Source of the DNA: Chamaea fasciata
Taxonomy: Eukaryota > Chordata > Aves > Passeriformes > Sylviidae
Length of the DNA: 64,000 bases
Direction of reading: 5' to 3'
Assembly (NCBI GenBank): GCA_029207755.1
Contig: JARCOQ010000025.1
Coordinates: 3,836,820-3,900,819, forward strand
Positions 45,590-58,800 of the stretch are shown here, in pieces. The notes beneath the pieces are model-generated. The model did not search any database and was not told the DNA's origin. It saw nothing but the letters and a program-made list of their open reading frames with translations. How positions within the stretch are numbered: the first letter of the stretch is position 1; each line of letters begins with the position of its first letter. The position numbers and the translations under genes are program-made.

Positions 45590-47200
45590 ACAAAAATCCC
45601 ACCTCGTTTCCCGTGGCTTGACGGCTCCCGGCTGTAAGGTGCCGGCCCGGGATGGCCCGCACGGCGGTACCCGAGCTGCCATGGCCGAGGGGGCAGGCGA
45701 GGCGCAGGGGTAACCCGGCTCGGGCAGCCCGCGGATCCCCCGGTGCCGCCTCGTCAGCCACGGGGCACGGGGGGGAACACGGGCAGCGGCGGCCCCCGCC
45801 TAAGCCATGAGGGCAGCGCGGAGGGACCCCCCGCCCCGCCGTCGCCACCGGCCCCCGGGGGCCTCCCGCTCGGCGCGGCCCGGGTGTGGGAAGGCACCGG
45901 GGAGGGGCGGGCGGTGCCTGCCCGCGGGGGGAGCGGAGCGCGGAGCCCCCTCCCCCGCCTGGCCGCTGGCTGCCGCCTCTCCCCGCCGCTCGGCCGGCCC
46001 GCGCCGCCGCCTCCATCTTGAGCGTGTGTCCCCTGCTCCCCCCCCCCCCCCGCCTCCACAGCACCGAGAGCGTCGGGGGCGCTGGAGCCCCGGGGGGGAG
46101 CGGGGGGGAGGTGAGGGTGGTGGGGGGCGAAGCGGCACCGGGGCCGGAGCGGCAGCGGCGGGGAGCAGCGGCGGGAGCAGCGGCGGCAGCGGCGATGAGG
46201 AGGCGGCGCTGAGGAGGCGGCGGTAGCCGGAGCGGACGGAGCCGACATCTTGTGCCCTCCCCTCCCGCCGCCGGCTGGGTGAGCCCGTCCGCCCCAGGGG
46301 GGAGGGGAGGGGGAGGCGGAGAAAATTAAGGAAAAAAAAAAAAAAAAAGGAAAAGAAAAAAAAAAAAAAAGAAAAAGAAAAACAAAAACAAAAATTCCCC
46401 CCAAAAAGAGGCGGCGGCAACGGTGGAGAAGCCGCGGCGGCGGCACGCTGAGCCGGCCAGGTAAAGCTCTGCGCGGGAGGCCGCGACACCCTTCCTTCTG
46501 GGGGTCTCTCCTCCCTCACACACCCCCGCGCCGGGGTCGCGGGAAGGTGACCGGGCGGGCGGGAAGGAGCCGCGGGAGGCCCGGTGCGCCGTAGCCTGCG
46601 GGCCTCTCCCGCGTACCCGCTCCGTCTCCGTGCGGCGAGAGCGGCCCGCGATCCCTCCCCGAGGAGGGGGCAGCGACGGGGACCGCCCGGGGACGGGGAA
46701 CGGGCAGCGCCGTATCAGCCGGGCCCCCCCATTGCCGCCATCTTGGCCCCCCCTTCTTCGCGGCGCGGCGGGGGTGCCGCCCACCTTCTCCCACGCGATT
46801 GGCCCAGGCGGGGCCGAGCGCACCCGCCTTTAGCCCCGCAGAGCCTCGCGTTGCCATTGGTGGTGGCGCTGCGATGGGCGGCGGCGGCAGCCAGTGGCCT
46901 CGCAGCCCTGCCGCGCTCGCGCTGCCCGCCCCCGCCCGCTCCCTCCCCCTGGAGAGTGGCGGTTCCGAGGGGAGCGGGGGCAGCGCGCTGGGCGCGGGCC
47001 GGCGCTCGGTCCCGCCGGGGCGGTTTCGTTTTTGTCCAGGTCCCTGCTGTGCCTTGGCCCAAATCGCTGGCTGTTACTGGAGTTCCCTGCGGAAAAAAAA
47101 GCTCTCGGTGCGCGGGATAGCTCCCGAGAGGAGCGCCTGCCGGCGCCTGACAGTTGAGGGCATGTCGCCGTTCCCTCAGTGACTGCTGTGGCCGGACGCA
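45590..47200 (+). promoter_or_regulatory. BRPF3: CpG island, presumed BRPF3 promoter and untranslated exon 1
   Basis: Strongly GC- and CpG-rich and TATA-less. It has three CATCTTG (YY1-type) motifs at 46014-46020, 46246-46252 and 46739-46745, and inverted CCAAT boxes (ATTGG) near 46797 and 46855. A plausible exon 1 donor is CCAG|GTAAAG after 46460. Its position 4-6 kb before the BRPF3 start codon on the same strand suggests it drives BRPF3. The transcript start and the noncoding exon limits are inferred. Confidence 0.7.
46324..46396 (+). repeat. A-rich low-complexity tract inside CpG island
   Basis: About 70 nt, almost all A with scattered G and C, lying between GC-rich blocks and before the candidate exon 1 donor at 46460. 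It would be part of the 5' leader if that exon is real. Confidence 0.8.
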
Positions 47201-50200
47201 GCTCGTGGCATGTGACAGTTCCCTCAGACGCAGCTCATGGCGCACCCCATCTGTTGCTAAACGCAGACTTTATACCTGATACTTCATCCACGGCCCGTCT
47301 CACACCCTTTCCATTCCAGAGCGAGGGCCTCTGGTGCGTCTCCTGTCGACGTGGTTACAGAAGTGTCAGGGCATTGATAAAGATCAGGATCTCGGCATGT
47401 GCCTGGGCAGGCAGGTCACCGTCACATCTGCTGAGCACCGACACGCTTCATTGTAGGCATCAATGTGGGTGTGAGGAGCATAAACCCTTGGCAGGTGTGT
47501 GAGGGGACCATGGGCCCATGGCAAGCACAGACTTGGCAGGAACATGAAGAGACATGGTTGAGGGCAGCAAGAGTTTTGCTGGTGTTCTGGTTGGCAAGAG
47601 GTGGAGAGGGTGCTGCAACTGCTCCAGGTTTCCTCTGGCATCCATCAGTTTTATCTATCAGTTTTATTTTTTATGTGTTTCCTAAATAGCTCCGTGGGCG
47701 TCTGTTCCCCATTGCACAGCAGCGGGTTTTAAATCCCAGTGGCTGCATGGAGCTCAGTGGCTGTTGGTGCAGGAGAGCAGTGCTGAGGAACATCTCCAGA
47801 CCTCATGTTTGGCTTCGTGTCCCAAAGAGGGGCAGCCTTCGGTAACAACAAACCCCAAGCTCTTTAGGGCTATAGGGGCTGTAGCCACTGCCAGTAGTCA
47901 TGGTGTACCAGAGTCCAACGAGAGCCATGTTGTTCCCATCTTCTGCTGCATGCCAAAGTCCAGGTGGCCTTTTTGCTGCAGGTCATTGGAGTTCTTCATT
48001 GTTGAGGGACCTGGTTTTTTTCACTGGGATCACCGAGCTATGCCAAAAGAAAGGGCCAGGAAACTCCCTCAGCTGCACTGCCTTGAGCTCCAGCCTTGCA
48101 CCCTCTGCACATGAGAAACCTGGTGCTGTAAAGTGAGTCCTTGGTAGTTCAGCATGGGAAATCTGGAAGGAAGGAATGCAGCATGAAGGACAGTTGGGAA
48201 GGAGACTGACTGAGGTCTTCTGCAGTGCGAGAAAAGGATTTCTGACCCTTGGAGGTGGCCAAGGCAGCACTGAATGTGTGGAAATCAGTCTTTCCTTTAG
48301 AGGACCCACTTGTGTTCAATATTCCAGGCTGTATGTATCATAGGGGTCTGTACTGTGGTGTTGTTCCATACATGTTGATCTCTTTGTTTTTTCTAGGGGA
48401 GCTTTAGGCCCCTTTCTAGTACATTTAAGTATCCTGACTTGGTTTTTCAGTCACCTATTACAGCTGTTGCCCACAGGTGTGAAGGCTGCTGCTCAGGAGA
48501 ATCAAGCCACTCCTGAAGGAGCTCCTGGGGTAGAGTTAAATTCATTTCCAGCAGCTCTCTGAGTTGTAGCCACCCTGTTTGCTCAGTTGCACTCTCTGGG
48601 AACTTCGCCTCCTGCTCCCTTTGTAATCCCCAGTAGAAATAGCTGACTGGTGCTTTTTGGAATGCCTTAAGCATATTGTGGCAATGGCAAAGGGATGTCT
48701 GTTTGAACTTTCTGCTTTCACGTCAGCAACCTTTGTCCATGGCAGGACAGGATCAGCATGGGCTGAAATAGCATTTAACCCCACTCATGTCGAGTGCCTT
48801 TAGCATTTCAGTGAGCACAGGTGCTGTTTGCAGAGGGTTTCCTTTTTATGTGTAGCTGGGAGGTGTTTTCAAGTGTGCCAGGGGAATCAGAACATTCTTA
48901 GGTTCCTGCTTAGACGTTTCTGTTGTTGTAGACAAGGTCACAGTGCTCAGCTCAGAGCGTCTGAGTTTATTTTGTTGCTGCTTTTAAGGTATTTTGGAGG
49001 TGTCTCTCCTAATATCCAGGTGTATGTCTCATTCCAGGCACTCAGCTCTCTCTGGCTGCAATTTCCATGTCATTTTAGATGCTTCTTCATAGTGCTAAGT
49101 AATTGTGTGTTTTACAAATGGGTTGTTTTATGGCAGTTGGTTGCTGTGGTGCAGAGCCCACTTTGGGGTAATTTGTCTAGAAATCCACTGATTGTTTCAC
49201 TAAAGGAACTCTGCATGCCTGTTTTTCCCATTAACAGATAAAAGAGCCCTTCCTTCAGGTGGTTGTTTCACTGAAATTTCCTTGTCCCTCAGCATTCCAA
49301 GCAATTGGCTATTGCCTCATTTTTCCTGAACACAATATTAATGATGTGTGTGGTCAGCTCATAATAATTACTTTATCCTCCGTGTATCTTTTTGCCTCCA
49401 ATATCCCCTTTGCTTGTACCAGCCTGAATTGTAACAGAGCTATTTGTCAGCAGGATTTTCTTTTGGTTTGGTATTTGTTTGTTTGTTTGTTTTTTTCATT
49501 TGATGATCAAATTGCCTTTATAACCTCTTTTTTTACTGATTGAAGCCATTGGAGTTCAACTAGGATGGCTGCAGTTGGGTGTCTGTGGATCAAGTGACTG
49601 ATTAAAGTTTTAAGGCAAAGGTACCACCAAAATTTGTGGTACTTACATTTGCAGGTAGAAATTATCATCTTTTATTTTACATGTGAGGTAAAATTGCATT
49701 TACAGGCTCCATCGTTATGGGTGTGCATACTGAAACTGGCACCTGTAGCTTATTTCTGTGGATGCAGCGGAGAGTTTGGAAATCTTTCCCAGAGCCTGTT
49801 TGTTTCTTAAGACACAGGTGCTGTCATGGCTTAATCTCATGGTTCAAGAACCAGTACTTGAAAAAAAGTATTGCTCCTGGAATTTGCTCCTTTGTGGAAT
49901 AAGCTTGGACTTCCTGTAAGTCCTGGTCCTGTGAGACGCTGCTTGCTGTGGGACACAGTTGAGAGTTTCTGGAACTATGTCCTTCATGGAGCACAAATAC
50001 TGCATTGGCTGAGTACAAATTGGGGGTTTGTGGTGTGTTTCCTTGTCTGTGGGTCCCACAGAAAGAGACTGAGTGTGTGGATTGCTTTAAATAAGGGTGA
50101 GGCACTGGTTCAGGCCTCTGCATAGCAACAGATAAGCTCTGGGCTGGCTTATCTTCTCACAGAGAATTTACATTTGCTTTTCTTTGTCTCCTTTCCGAAT

Positions 50201-51484
50201 TCTTTCAGCCTCAGCTTATTTATTCCCATAAGTCATGTTCCCATCCTTGACTCTGCCCTTCTCTCTTGCATTACTCACTTGGCTTCCCCTCTGCTTCCCC
50301 GCTTTGCCAGCTCCCTCCTTCGCCCTCCGATCACCAAGCTGCTGCCACCATGTCTGAATCCTCCCCCAGACCATCTCCCCAGGTTTCTCCTCTGCTCCCC
50401 TCTGACAGGCACCTCCTTAATGTCAGCAGCGACTCTCAGCTAATTATCTAGCTTGCTGATTAGCAGTTTGTGCTGGCAGAGCTGGCTGGGGCTTTTTGTT
50501 AAGGCTCTGAGCAAATGCCATTTCACAGCTCCTGGTGCTGGAAGCTGTCTTGATGCTTTCCTGCTCGTAGCCCTGTGGACTCTCCATAGCCAGGTGGCTC
50601 AGGTGGATGAATGGGGATTGTGGCTCCAGAGGGGGGCAAACGCCACAGCTTGTAAGTCCATTGGGATCCGTGCTGCTTGTTGCCATGTCTATCCCTCTTT
50701 GCTTCCTCGTGGAAGAGCAGGAGAGATGCACATCTGGTCTCTGCTGCATTGCTCAGTTCATCCTCTGGTTCTGTTTCTGACCCTTGAGAGAAGGAAAAGC
50801 AAACTTGGAGGATGATTTTTCATTGTTGGGCCTTTTTTGCATCTGCAGTGTCAGAGTGGAAGGATTGGTGGTGGCAGCCCTAAGCTGTGAAACTTGGAGG
50901 AGCTCTCTCCTGGTCTGAGGGAGAACCATTAGTTTTCTCATGTGGAGCTGACAAAAAAAAAATTAAATTGGAAACTGCTTTCACAAGACCTGAATGGTCT
51001 ATTCCTTTTCACCTGGAAAACATCCAGCACATTTGGGGATGTAAAAGTCACAGGCAAAAGACCAGGGAGGAACTTGTTGATTTGTGTGAGCTTAATGTGT
51101 GAACGGTGCAAGAAGATGTGAACGATGTTTGAATTTCAAGGGATCTGAGTGGTTTGCTGCTCTGGGTGCGCAGCAGACAGTTTGTGTATTGTGTTGTCAA
51201 ATTACTTTTGAGTTTTTCTCACTGGTGGTGGGGTGGAATGTACATCTGAGGTGCAAATAGAGGAAGTTGGAAGGTGCTGTGCATTGCTCTGGGACACATT
51301 GCAAGAAATGGCTGATCTATCAAACACCTGCCTGTATCTAAGGTGTAAAAACTCAGCGAGCTTGAAATTGCTGGAGTCTCTGGTAGAAATTCGCTCTGTT
51401 GCAGCATTGAGTGAGTTTTTCGGTCTGTGCTGCTTCTTGCTTGTCTCCTTGTCTTACCCTGTCCTCTGTGCTGTTGTGTCCCAG
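46461..51484 (+). other. BRPF3: BRPF3 intron 1 (inferred)
   Basis: About 5 kb between the candidate noncoding exon 1 and the first coding exon. It contains a short TTTG repeat near 49475-49495. No coding exon or CR1 copy is recognised. The left boundary is inferred. Confidence 0.5.
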
Positions 51485-52887
51485 GGTCTCTGGACCACAG
51501 GGATGAGGAAGCCTCGGAGGAGGTGCCGGCAGCACTTGGAGGGGAGGCGATCTCCCTCGCCCTACAGCCTCAAGTGCTCCCCGACCCGCGAGACGCTGAC
51601 CTACGCGCAGGCGCAGCGCATCGTGGAGGTGGACATCGACGGGCGGCTCCACCGCATCAGCATCTACGACCCCCTGAAGCTCATCACCGAGGACGAGCTG
51701 ACTGCCCAGGACATCACCGAGTGCAACAGCAACAAGGAGAACAGTGAGCAGCCCCTCTTCACTTCCAAATCGAGGAAAACACCTTCCAAAGGCAAGAAGA
51801 AGGAGTCCTGCTCCAAACATGCGCCAGGCTTGTCTTTGCACTTGCCCCAGCCCAAGTTCCGTGTGGTGGACTCCTTCAGCCAGCCAGAGGCCCCTCCCCT
51901 CCCTGCTGCCTACTACCGGTACATTGAAAAGCCTCCTGAGGACCTCGACGTAGAAGTGGAGTATGACATGGATGAGGAGGATCTGGCATGGCTGGAGATG
52001 GTCAACGAGAAGAGAAGGGCTGATGGTTATGGGACGGTTTCTGCTGACACTTTTGAGCTGCTGGTGGATCGGTTGGAAAAGGAGTCGTACCTTGAGAGCC
52101 GGAACAATGGGGCGCAGCAGTCCCTCATTGATGAGGATGCCTTCTGCTGCGTCTGCATGGACGACGAGTGTCACAACAGCAATGTCATCCTGTTCTGTGA
52201 CATTTGCAATCTGGCCGTGCACCAGGAGTGTTACGGTGTGCCCTACATCCCCGAGGGGCAGTGGCTTTGCCGCTGCTGCTTACAGTCCCCTTCTCGCCCT
52301 GTGGATTGTGTCCTTTGCCCAAACAAAGGGGGAGCCTTCAAGCAGACCAGTGATGGCCGCTGGGCTCACGTGGTCTGTGCCATCTGGATCCCAGAGGTCT
52401 GCTTTGCAAACACTGTGTTCCTGGAGCCCATCGAAGGGATCAATAACATCCCTCCAGCTCGGTGGAAGCTCACATGCTGTATCTGCAAGCAGAAGGGCAT
52501 GGGAGCTGCTATCCAATGCCACAAGGTGAACTGTTACACTGCCTTCCACGTCACCTGTGCACAGAGAGCCGGTCTCTTCATGAAGATTGAGCCCATGAGG
52601 GAGACCAGCATCAACGGCACGACGTTCACCGTGCGCAAGACTGCCTACTGTGAGAGCCACTCCCCGCCTGGCACGGTGAGAAGAGGGTCTGCAGCTGCTG
52701 GTGGTGATGGGCAGGAGGTCACTGTGAAGGAGGAGGAAGAGGAGGAAGCCTGTTCTGGCCCTCCCAAAGGGTCTGTGAAGAAGAACCAAGTGAAATTGAA
52801 GCAAAAGATCAAAAAGGAGCCTGGTGACGTGACCAAAGGGCGTTCGTCCGTGCCCGTGGTGACGGTTGCACAAATTCCCTCTTACAG
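51485..52887 (+). CDS. BRPF3: BRPF3 coding exon 1 (start codon, PZP module)
   Basis: The exon probably begins at 51485 after TGTGTCCCAG, giving an 18-nt untranslated lead before ATG at 51503. It encodes residues 1-461. PHD1 starts at [14 protein letters not shown], and the second PHD includes [20 protein letters not shown]. The acidic run EEEEEE and a basic [11 protein letters not shown] follow. Donor AG|GTGAGT. The start matches the family N-terminus MRKPRR. In-frame ATGs further upstream lie in the intron. Confidence 0.95.
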
Positions 52888-55800
52888 GTGAGTGTTGTGT
52901 GTTTAGGGAAGGAGCTGGACAGCTGTAGCTGAACGGGGTGTGTTTTAAGGACTCAGTCCCTCTCATTGTTGACCTTGGAAACACTGAATCTTCACTCAAG
53001 GCGTACCAGTAACTGTGTTCAGAGTGCTGTGCAGCATAACTTGTGGCTGGGTTTCTTCCAAGTGTCACTGTAGTTTTCTGGCTTTGCTGAGCAGCCATCC
53101 CAGGTTGTTGTGTCATGCAGACTCTGTGGTGGTCTCTAATGGCAAACACCCATCTACCATGAAGGCATTTTAAAAATACTTCAGGCATTACAGGTTGGTA
53201 GGTAGGTAGGGGTCACCCCACTATTAAAATTTTTGAGATCTCGTTTCATAGTTTCTTAATTCCTCCTTTTATTACACAGCATGTCAAACCTGACAGTGTT
53301 GCAAGCAGCTTTGACTTTGGCTTTATTTTTGTATTTTTCTCTCAGCTCTCCCTCATGCAGGACTAGGTAGTGCTGAATTTTTGTTTGGTGCCTTAGGAAG
53401 TGTCTTGCTGTGTCTGTTTTAACAGATGGGCTGATAAAGCACCATGAGTAAGATAAGCAAAGGTTAAAATAGGTGATCTATTATTCCTGGACTCCTGTCA
53501 AGTTAATTTCCCAGGGTTCAGATTAATAACATCAAACTTAAATGGCCCCTGGAAGGTTCTTGATATGGGAAGTAGTTTTGAAATGAAGGCTTGGAGCTGA
53601 ATTGATGATTTCATACTTTGTGCTGTGGCAAGTGCTTGCTGGGACCCTCCAGTATGAAAAGGGGGCACATCTGTCTGCATGTGAGGAGATCCCAGATTGT
53701 CCCAGCTCCTGTGTCATTCAGAGTGAGCATTGGCACAACACTGCAAAGCTTCATCAGGACACCCAAGGGTCTGCAAAGCCATGATTGCTTTGCAGCTGGC
53801 TCCATGATGTTCTGTGCTTCCTTCAGGCTGAACAAGATCTGCAGTGGGCTCTCCCTGCAGAGGAAGAACCAGTTCATGCAGAGGCTGCACAACTACTGGC
53901 TGCTGAAGCGGCAGGCGAGGAACGGGGTGCCCCTGATCCGGCGGCTGCACTCGCACCTGCAGTCCCAGAGGAATGCCGAGCAGGTACCCAGGGAGCAGCT
54001 GCTCCCCAGCTGAGCTCACAGGGTGTCCTAGGACACGTGGCAGGACACACAGCTTGGCTCCCAGAGGCAGATGAGCTTAACACATGCCTGGGGAGGGGAG
54101 CGAGGGTGAAAAGATCAGATTTAAGTCTCTCTCGGTCTCCTCTTGGTGTGCTCATGCCTGAAGAACTGAGTGTATTAGTGGGATATCCACAATGCCGTTA
54201 AAGTTGGGGTTGGTGAGACAGCAGGTAGGTGCTTTTTCCCTGAGTCAGAAGACCCAGGGTTGTGCAAGGGTGTGATGGGTCCTGGGTGGAATGATCTCAT
54301 ATATGAATGATAAAAACACATTCCTTGGAGTGAGTAAAGAAAATGGGTTTTAACTCCACAGAGTTATGGCCAAATTCCGGTTGGGGTCATTCTTCCTGCA
54401 GCTTCAATTTCTCTCCATCCCATGCACATTTAGACATAATCATCAGCTCTGGACTCTTTTGGTTCCTCTTTTGAGCTGGCACCTGTAGTCACTTTAGCTT
54501 GGTGCTATTAAGCAGCACTGCATTTGGCATGAGTAGTTGCTGAAGTAATGAAGCAATAGGACTCTACCCTCTAACACAGCCTGTCAGTAGGGAATGTATA
54601 AAATGTACATGCATATTTTTATTGTAGTTGGGGGAATTTATAGGCTTTTGGTTTGGAAGAAAACTGCTCTGGGTGCTAAATAAAAAAATTCCCCACTCTT
54701 CAGTGCAGAGCTTGGGAAAGTGCAGCATTTCCTTGGTGTACTACATTGGCAATTTACCATAAGTTCTTAGAAATAAATGTCCTATTAATATAAACCGTGA
54801 AGGTCTTGTGAAGCAATTGTCCTCTTGGCAATCATGTGAAAGTGTATGCACTGGAGGTATATCATCCAAATCCTAAAAAATCTACAGATTTGGGAGAGGA
54901 AGGATGATTGTGTTGTGAAGCCACTGAACTGTTTCTTGGAAGGTGTGAGCTCATCTCCCAGTGTTGGCCATTCTTGGCAAATGTCTTTCCATGGCTCTAT
55001 TTTTTATGGGTTACAGAATAGCTCTTTTTTCCCCTGCTTTTGGTCCCCGTCCCGTAAATGCTTTGGGCTGCTGCTCCAGTGCACAGAAAAAATTCCAGCC
55101 TCTGTAGTAAACTTGGATGTAAAAGCAGGGAGGGTGTAAATGAGCATGCACTGAAGTGTGTTGCCAGGGTGAAGCTGCAGGATAATTTGGGATGATTTCA
55201 CAGATAAGGTAAAATCTAGAAAAGCTGATGTTCTCTCTGTTAGACAACTGAATGCTGGAGGAAGGAGGGGACATGGTCTGAACAAGAGACAGGGCAGTAA
55301 GAGGAAGACACAGAGCAATTCCTAGAGGATTCCTAGAAAAAGAAGGAAACACAGGAAGCCTGTGGTGTTTTTTATCTCACCCCACTTATGTCTTGCAGAA
55401 GGAGCAGGATGAGAAGACGAGTGCAGTGAAGGAGGAGCTGAAATACTGGCAGAAGCTCCGGCATGACTTGGAGCGGGCTCGGCTGCTCATCGAGCTCATC
55501 CGAAAGCGGGAAAAGCTCAAACGGGAGCAGGTAGGGAGCTCTGGCTGTCGAGTTCCTGCTCTTGACTTCAGTCCCATGAACTCTTAACTTCAGTCCCATG
55601 CAAGCTCTCTGTGCTGCAGGAGGCACAGGAGGAGCATGACAGTTTTTCTGGAGCCTTTTCCTCTTTTCATAGGTTCCGTTGGGTGTGCAGAGCCACCCCT
55701 CCCTGTGCCAGTCACGGGTTTGCACTGTGCAGCCTCTGCCCTCAGAACCAGGGCTGGGCTGCAGAGTGCTGGCAAAATGTATTTGCATCGTTAATAGTGG

Positions 55801-58800
55801 ATTTGATTCCTGACCTACAGAACCCCTTCTATTTCTGGGCATGGACCAAATGTTTTGCAGAATAGAAGTTAGGTTTCTTACATGATTATTTCAGGAGTTT
55901 GGTAACACCTTCTCCAGAGAGAAGTCTAAATCACAATTCAGCTCTTAATTTCTAAAGCTAAAAATTCCTGTAGTTTGTCCTCTTAAGGACATTTTTAGAG
56001 GAAAAAGTTTTAAGATGGAGACCATTTACTAAATTTTCCAATTTCTCCTTTGACCTATGTGCACATCTCCAAAGTTTTGCCGGTTGTTTCCAATGCTTGC
56101 CAGGCTTGTCTGTCTTTGTTGTCCTTATCTTGTTGGTTGCTGCACACACAACTGTTCTCTCTGGCTGGAGTATCCTCCAGGAGAGCTCCCGGAAAGGCTC
56201 ACTGGGCACACAGTGAGCCTGTACACATCCTCAGGCCTTGCCTGGGTGCTTCCAGGCTGTCTGCAGAGAGAGGTAAAGCAGCATCCTCTGTGATCACCCC
56301 TCCTCCGAGGGCAATTTTTTCATGGCCAGAAACCACCCACAGTTTTCCTGGAGTCCTCTTGATGGTTCGTTTGCTGCATTGTCCTTGATTTACATCAGTG
56401 GCTCAGCCCTCATTGCTGTGTGAACATATTTTAGGTAGGAGGATAAAAAAAAAAAAGTCATTCTTGGGCTTTGTTTGCTTTTGATATCTTGATATAACCC
56501 TATCACAACTGGCTAAATCCATAAAAGCTAATGGAAACTATGGTGTGCTTTTTAAAAGGATAAAATACCGCAGAAAAGTGTATCTTGTTGGGCTCTCTCC
56601 CAGCCCAGCCTTTAGATGAGTGCAGAAATTGTGCATCTCTGCTTGGCCTTTTTCCTGTTTTGGGGGAAAAGTGTGGTCTTTATACCTCTCTATATTCATT
56701 CTCTCATTGATGCTGTCTTGTTGCTGAGCACATCAAATACAGTTTGCTTTGTGAAAAAAGACTTGCTTACCTTTGTTACTGAAGTGTTGATTTAATGACA
56801 TAACAAGTGATTATAAGATCAAAGAAATGAAGATGTTAAAAGATGAATAAATACTTTTATCCTGTTCCAGTCTTCTTTGAATAGATTTTCAGTGCAAGAG
56901 ATATTCAGTGCTACAACTTGTTTGCTTGAAATCAAACAGTATTAGAGACTTCCTAAAGGATAGAAGGAACTGTATTAGGAATTTGCAGACATCTAACCAC
57001 TGTTGTTTGGTTTCTGCCTTGAAGTCTGAGAGCTTATGTCTTTAACTTCGTTTTTGCTCTCTAGTCTAATTATAGATGATGTTGTTCAGATAAATGCCTG
57101 CATACTTTTAATTTTTATATTGTGTTGCTAATTGGCATAATAACAGTATCTGGAGGCAGGGAGTTCTCCAGGATAATTCACCAGGCGTGAAAAGCCTGTT
57201 TTCATTTTTAATTGTAGTATCCTTTAACTTCCTGGGGTTTCCTCTTGTTTTGACTTCGTGAGATTGAATAAACAGGAGTTCTCCATGTAAAAGGATTGGA
57301 CTGAGCAGTGTACATGGAGAATATTTTACAATGCTGGCCTCAGGTTTCCACCACTGAGTAAAGCTGGGGGGGATGATTCAGAAGAATCTGGAGGGAGGCG
57401 CCACTCACAGATCCTGCCCTCAGTGAGTGTCCTCATGGCTGTGTTCCTGTTGGCAGGTCAAGGTGCAGCAGGCTGCCATGGAGCTGCAGCTGACCCCTTT
57501 CACTGTCCTGCTCCGCACAACCCTGGACCTGCTGCAGGAGAAGGATGCTGCCCAGATCTTCACAGAGCCAGTTAACCTGAACGAGGCAAGTCTCTTTCCT
57601 GGAGGTGTTTAACGGGTTGTAGATGAGATATTGCTGGGCAAAAGCACAAACCACCTTGTCGAAAGCTGGGACAGAAACTGGTCTCAAAAACTTATCTCAA
57701 AAAGGACTCATGATGTGTGTATGCTTCGAGGCCAAAAAAAGGGTATTTTTTTCTGGAAGTTTAGTGCATCTTGGATAAGTAATGTATTGCAGAGCCAGGG
57801 CGAGTCTGCCTTGCCTGGGTGACACAGAAATGAACATTTGTTGCTGCCCCTTGCCTGTGGAAAGGGCATTAAGTGTGCTTGTGATGGGTGCGCTCTGGTT
57901 GGCTAGTAAATGGTTTTTGTAATTGTACAGGTTTTATATGTTTAGGTTCCAGATTACCTGGAATTCATTTCCAACCCAATGGATTTTTCCACCATGAGGC
58001 GGAAGCTGGAGTCCCACCTGTACCGAACCTTGGACGAGTTTGAGGAAGACTTTAACCTTATAGTTGCCAACTGCATGAGGTATAATGCTAAAGACACGAT
58101 TTTCCACCGAGCAGCTGTCCGGCTCCGGGACCTCGGGGGAGCGATTTTGCGTCACGCGCGGCGCCAGGCCGACAGCATCGGCTTTGACGCTGGCGTGGGG
58201 ATTCACCTGCCTGAGTCGCCCAAGCCCCACGACTTTTACCGCTTTTCTTGGGAGGATGGTGAGTAATCATTAATGGGTTTGTTTTTCCCCCCTTCAGGCA
58301 GATCATAGCTTTAGTTCTGAGCACGTCGTTCGGTCTGCATGGAAATCGTAGTTGTTCTGCATAGGAGAATTTTCCTAGCCAACTGTTTACCTAGGCACAT
58401 ATAGAACTCCCTTAGACCCCCAGAGAGTGGGATTTCAGGTGAGCTGGGCACTCTATGCTAGGTGCAGCTTATCTCCAGCTCTCCTAGTGTATGTCTGTGT
58501 TGGCACAGCCTTGTAAACTGTCCGTGCTCTTCGATTTGTGCCAGGAATGTCCTACAAACTCGCTATTTTAAAGAGCACTGCAAAGGTGGGGCTGGGAATT
58601 TTTTGCTCTGGGGAAAGCTCATACTTTGTAAACTGGCAGGATGTTACAGCAGTTGGGTTAGATGGAGCCCTAAGGGTTGAAAGGGAGTGATGAGGGGTGA
58701 CGGTACTGGGACCTAAGCAATCCTTCTAGCTGAGACTTTCCATTCCCAACACAACCCCATCCATTCCCACAGCACTCTTGAGATGCAGCTCCAAAGCATT

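Noticed and set aside
45754..47245. Several 170-240-codon frames on both strands in the BRPF3 CpG island
   Set aside because: Low-complexity translations of CpG-rich and poly(A)/poly(C) sequence, with no family resemblance and no splice-consistent structure.
51233..51502. Upstream in-frame extension of BRPF3 coding exon 1
   Set aside because: The stretch is a pyrimidine-rich intron end followed by an acceptor (CCCAG at 51480-51484). The family N-terminus starts at MRKPRR, and the upstream residues do not resemble BRPF proteins.
58650..58695. Possible CR1 tail in BRPF3 intron 5 (GGTTAGATGGAGCCCTAAGG)
   Set aside because: The match to a CR1 end is too short and lacks the terminal ATTCTATG-type repeats.
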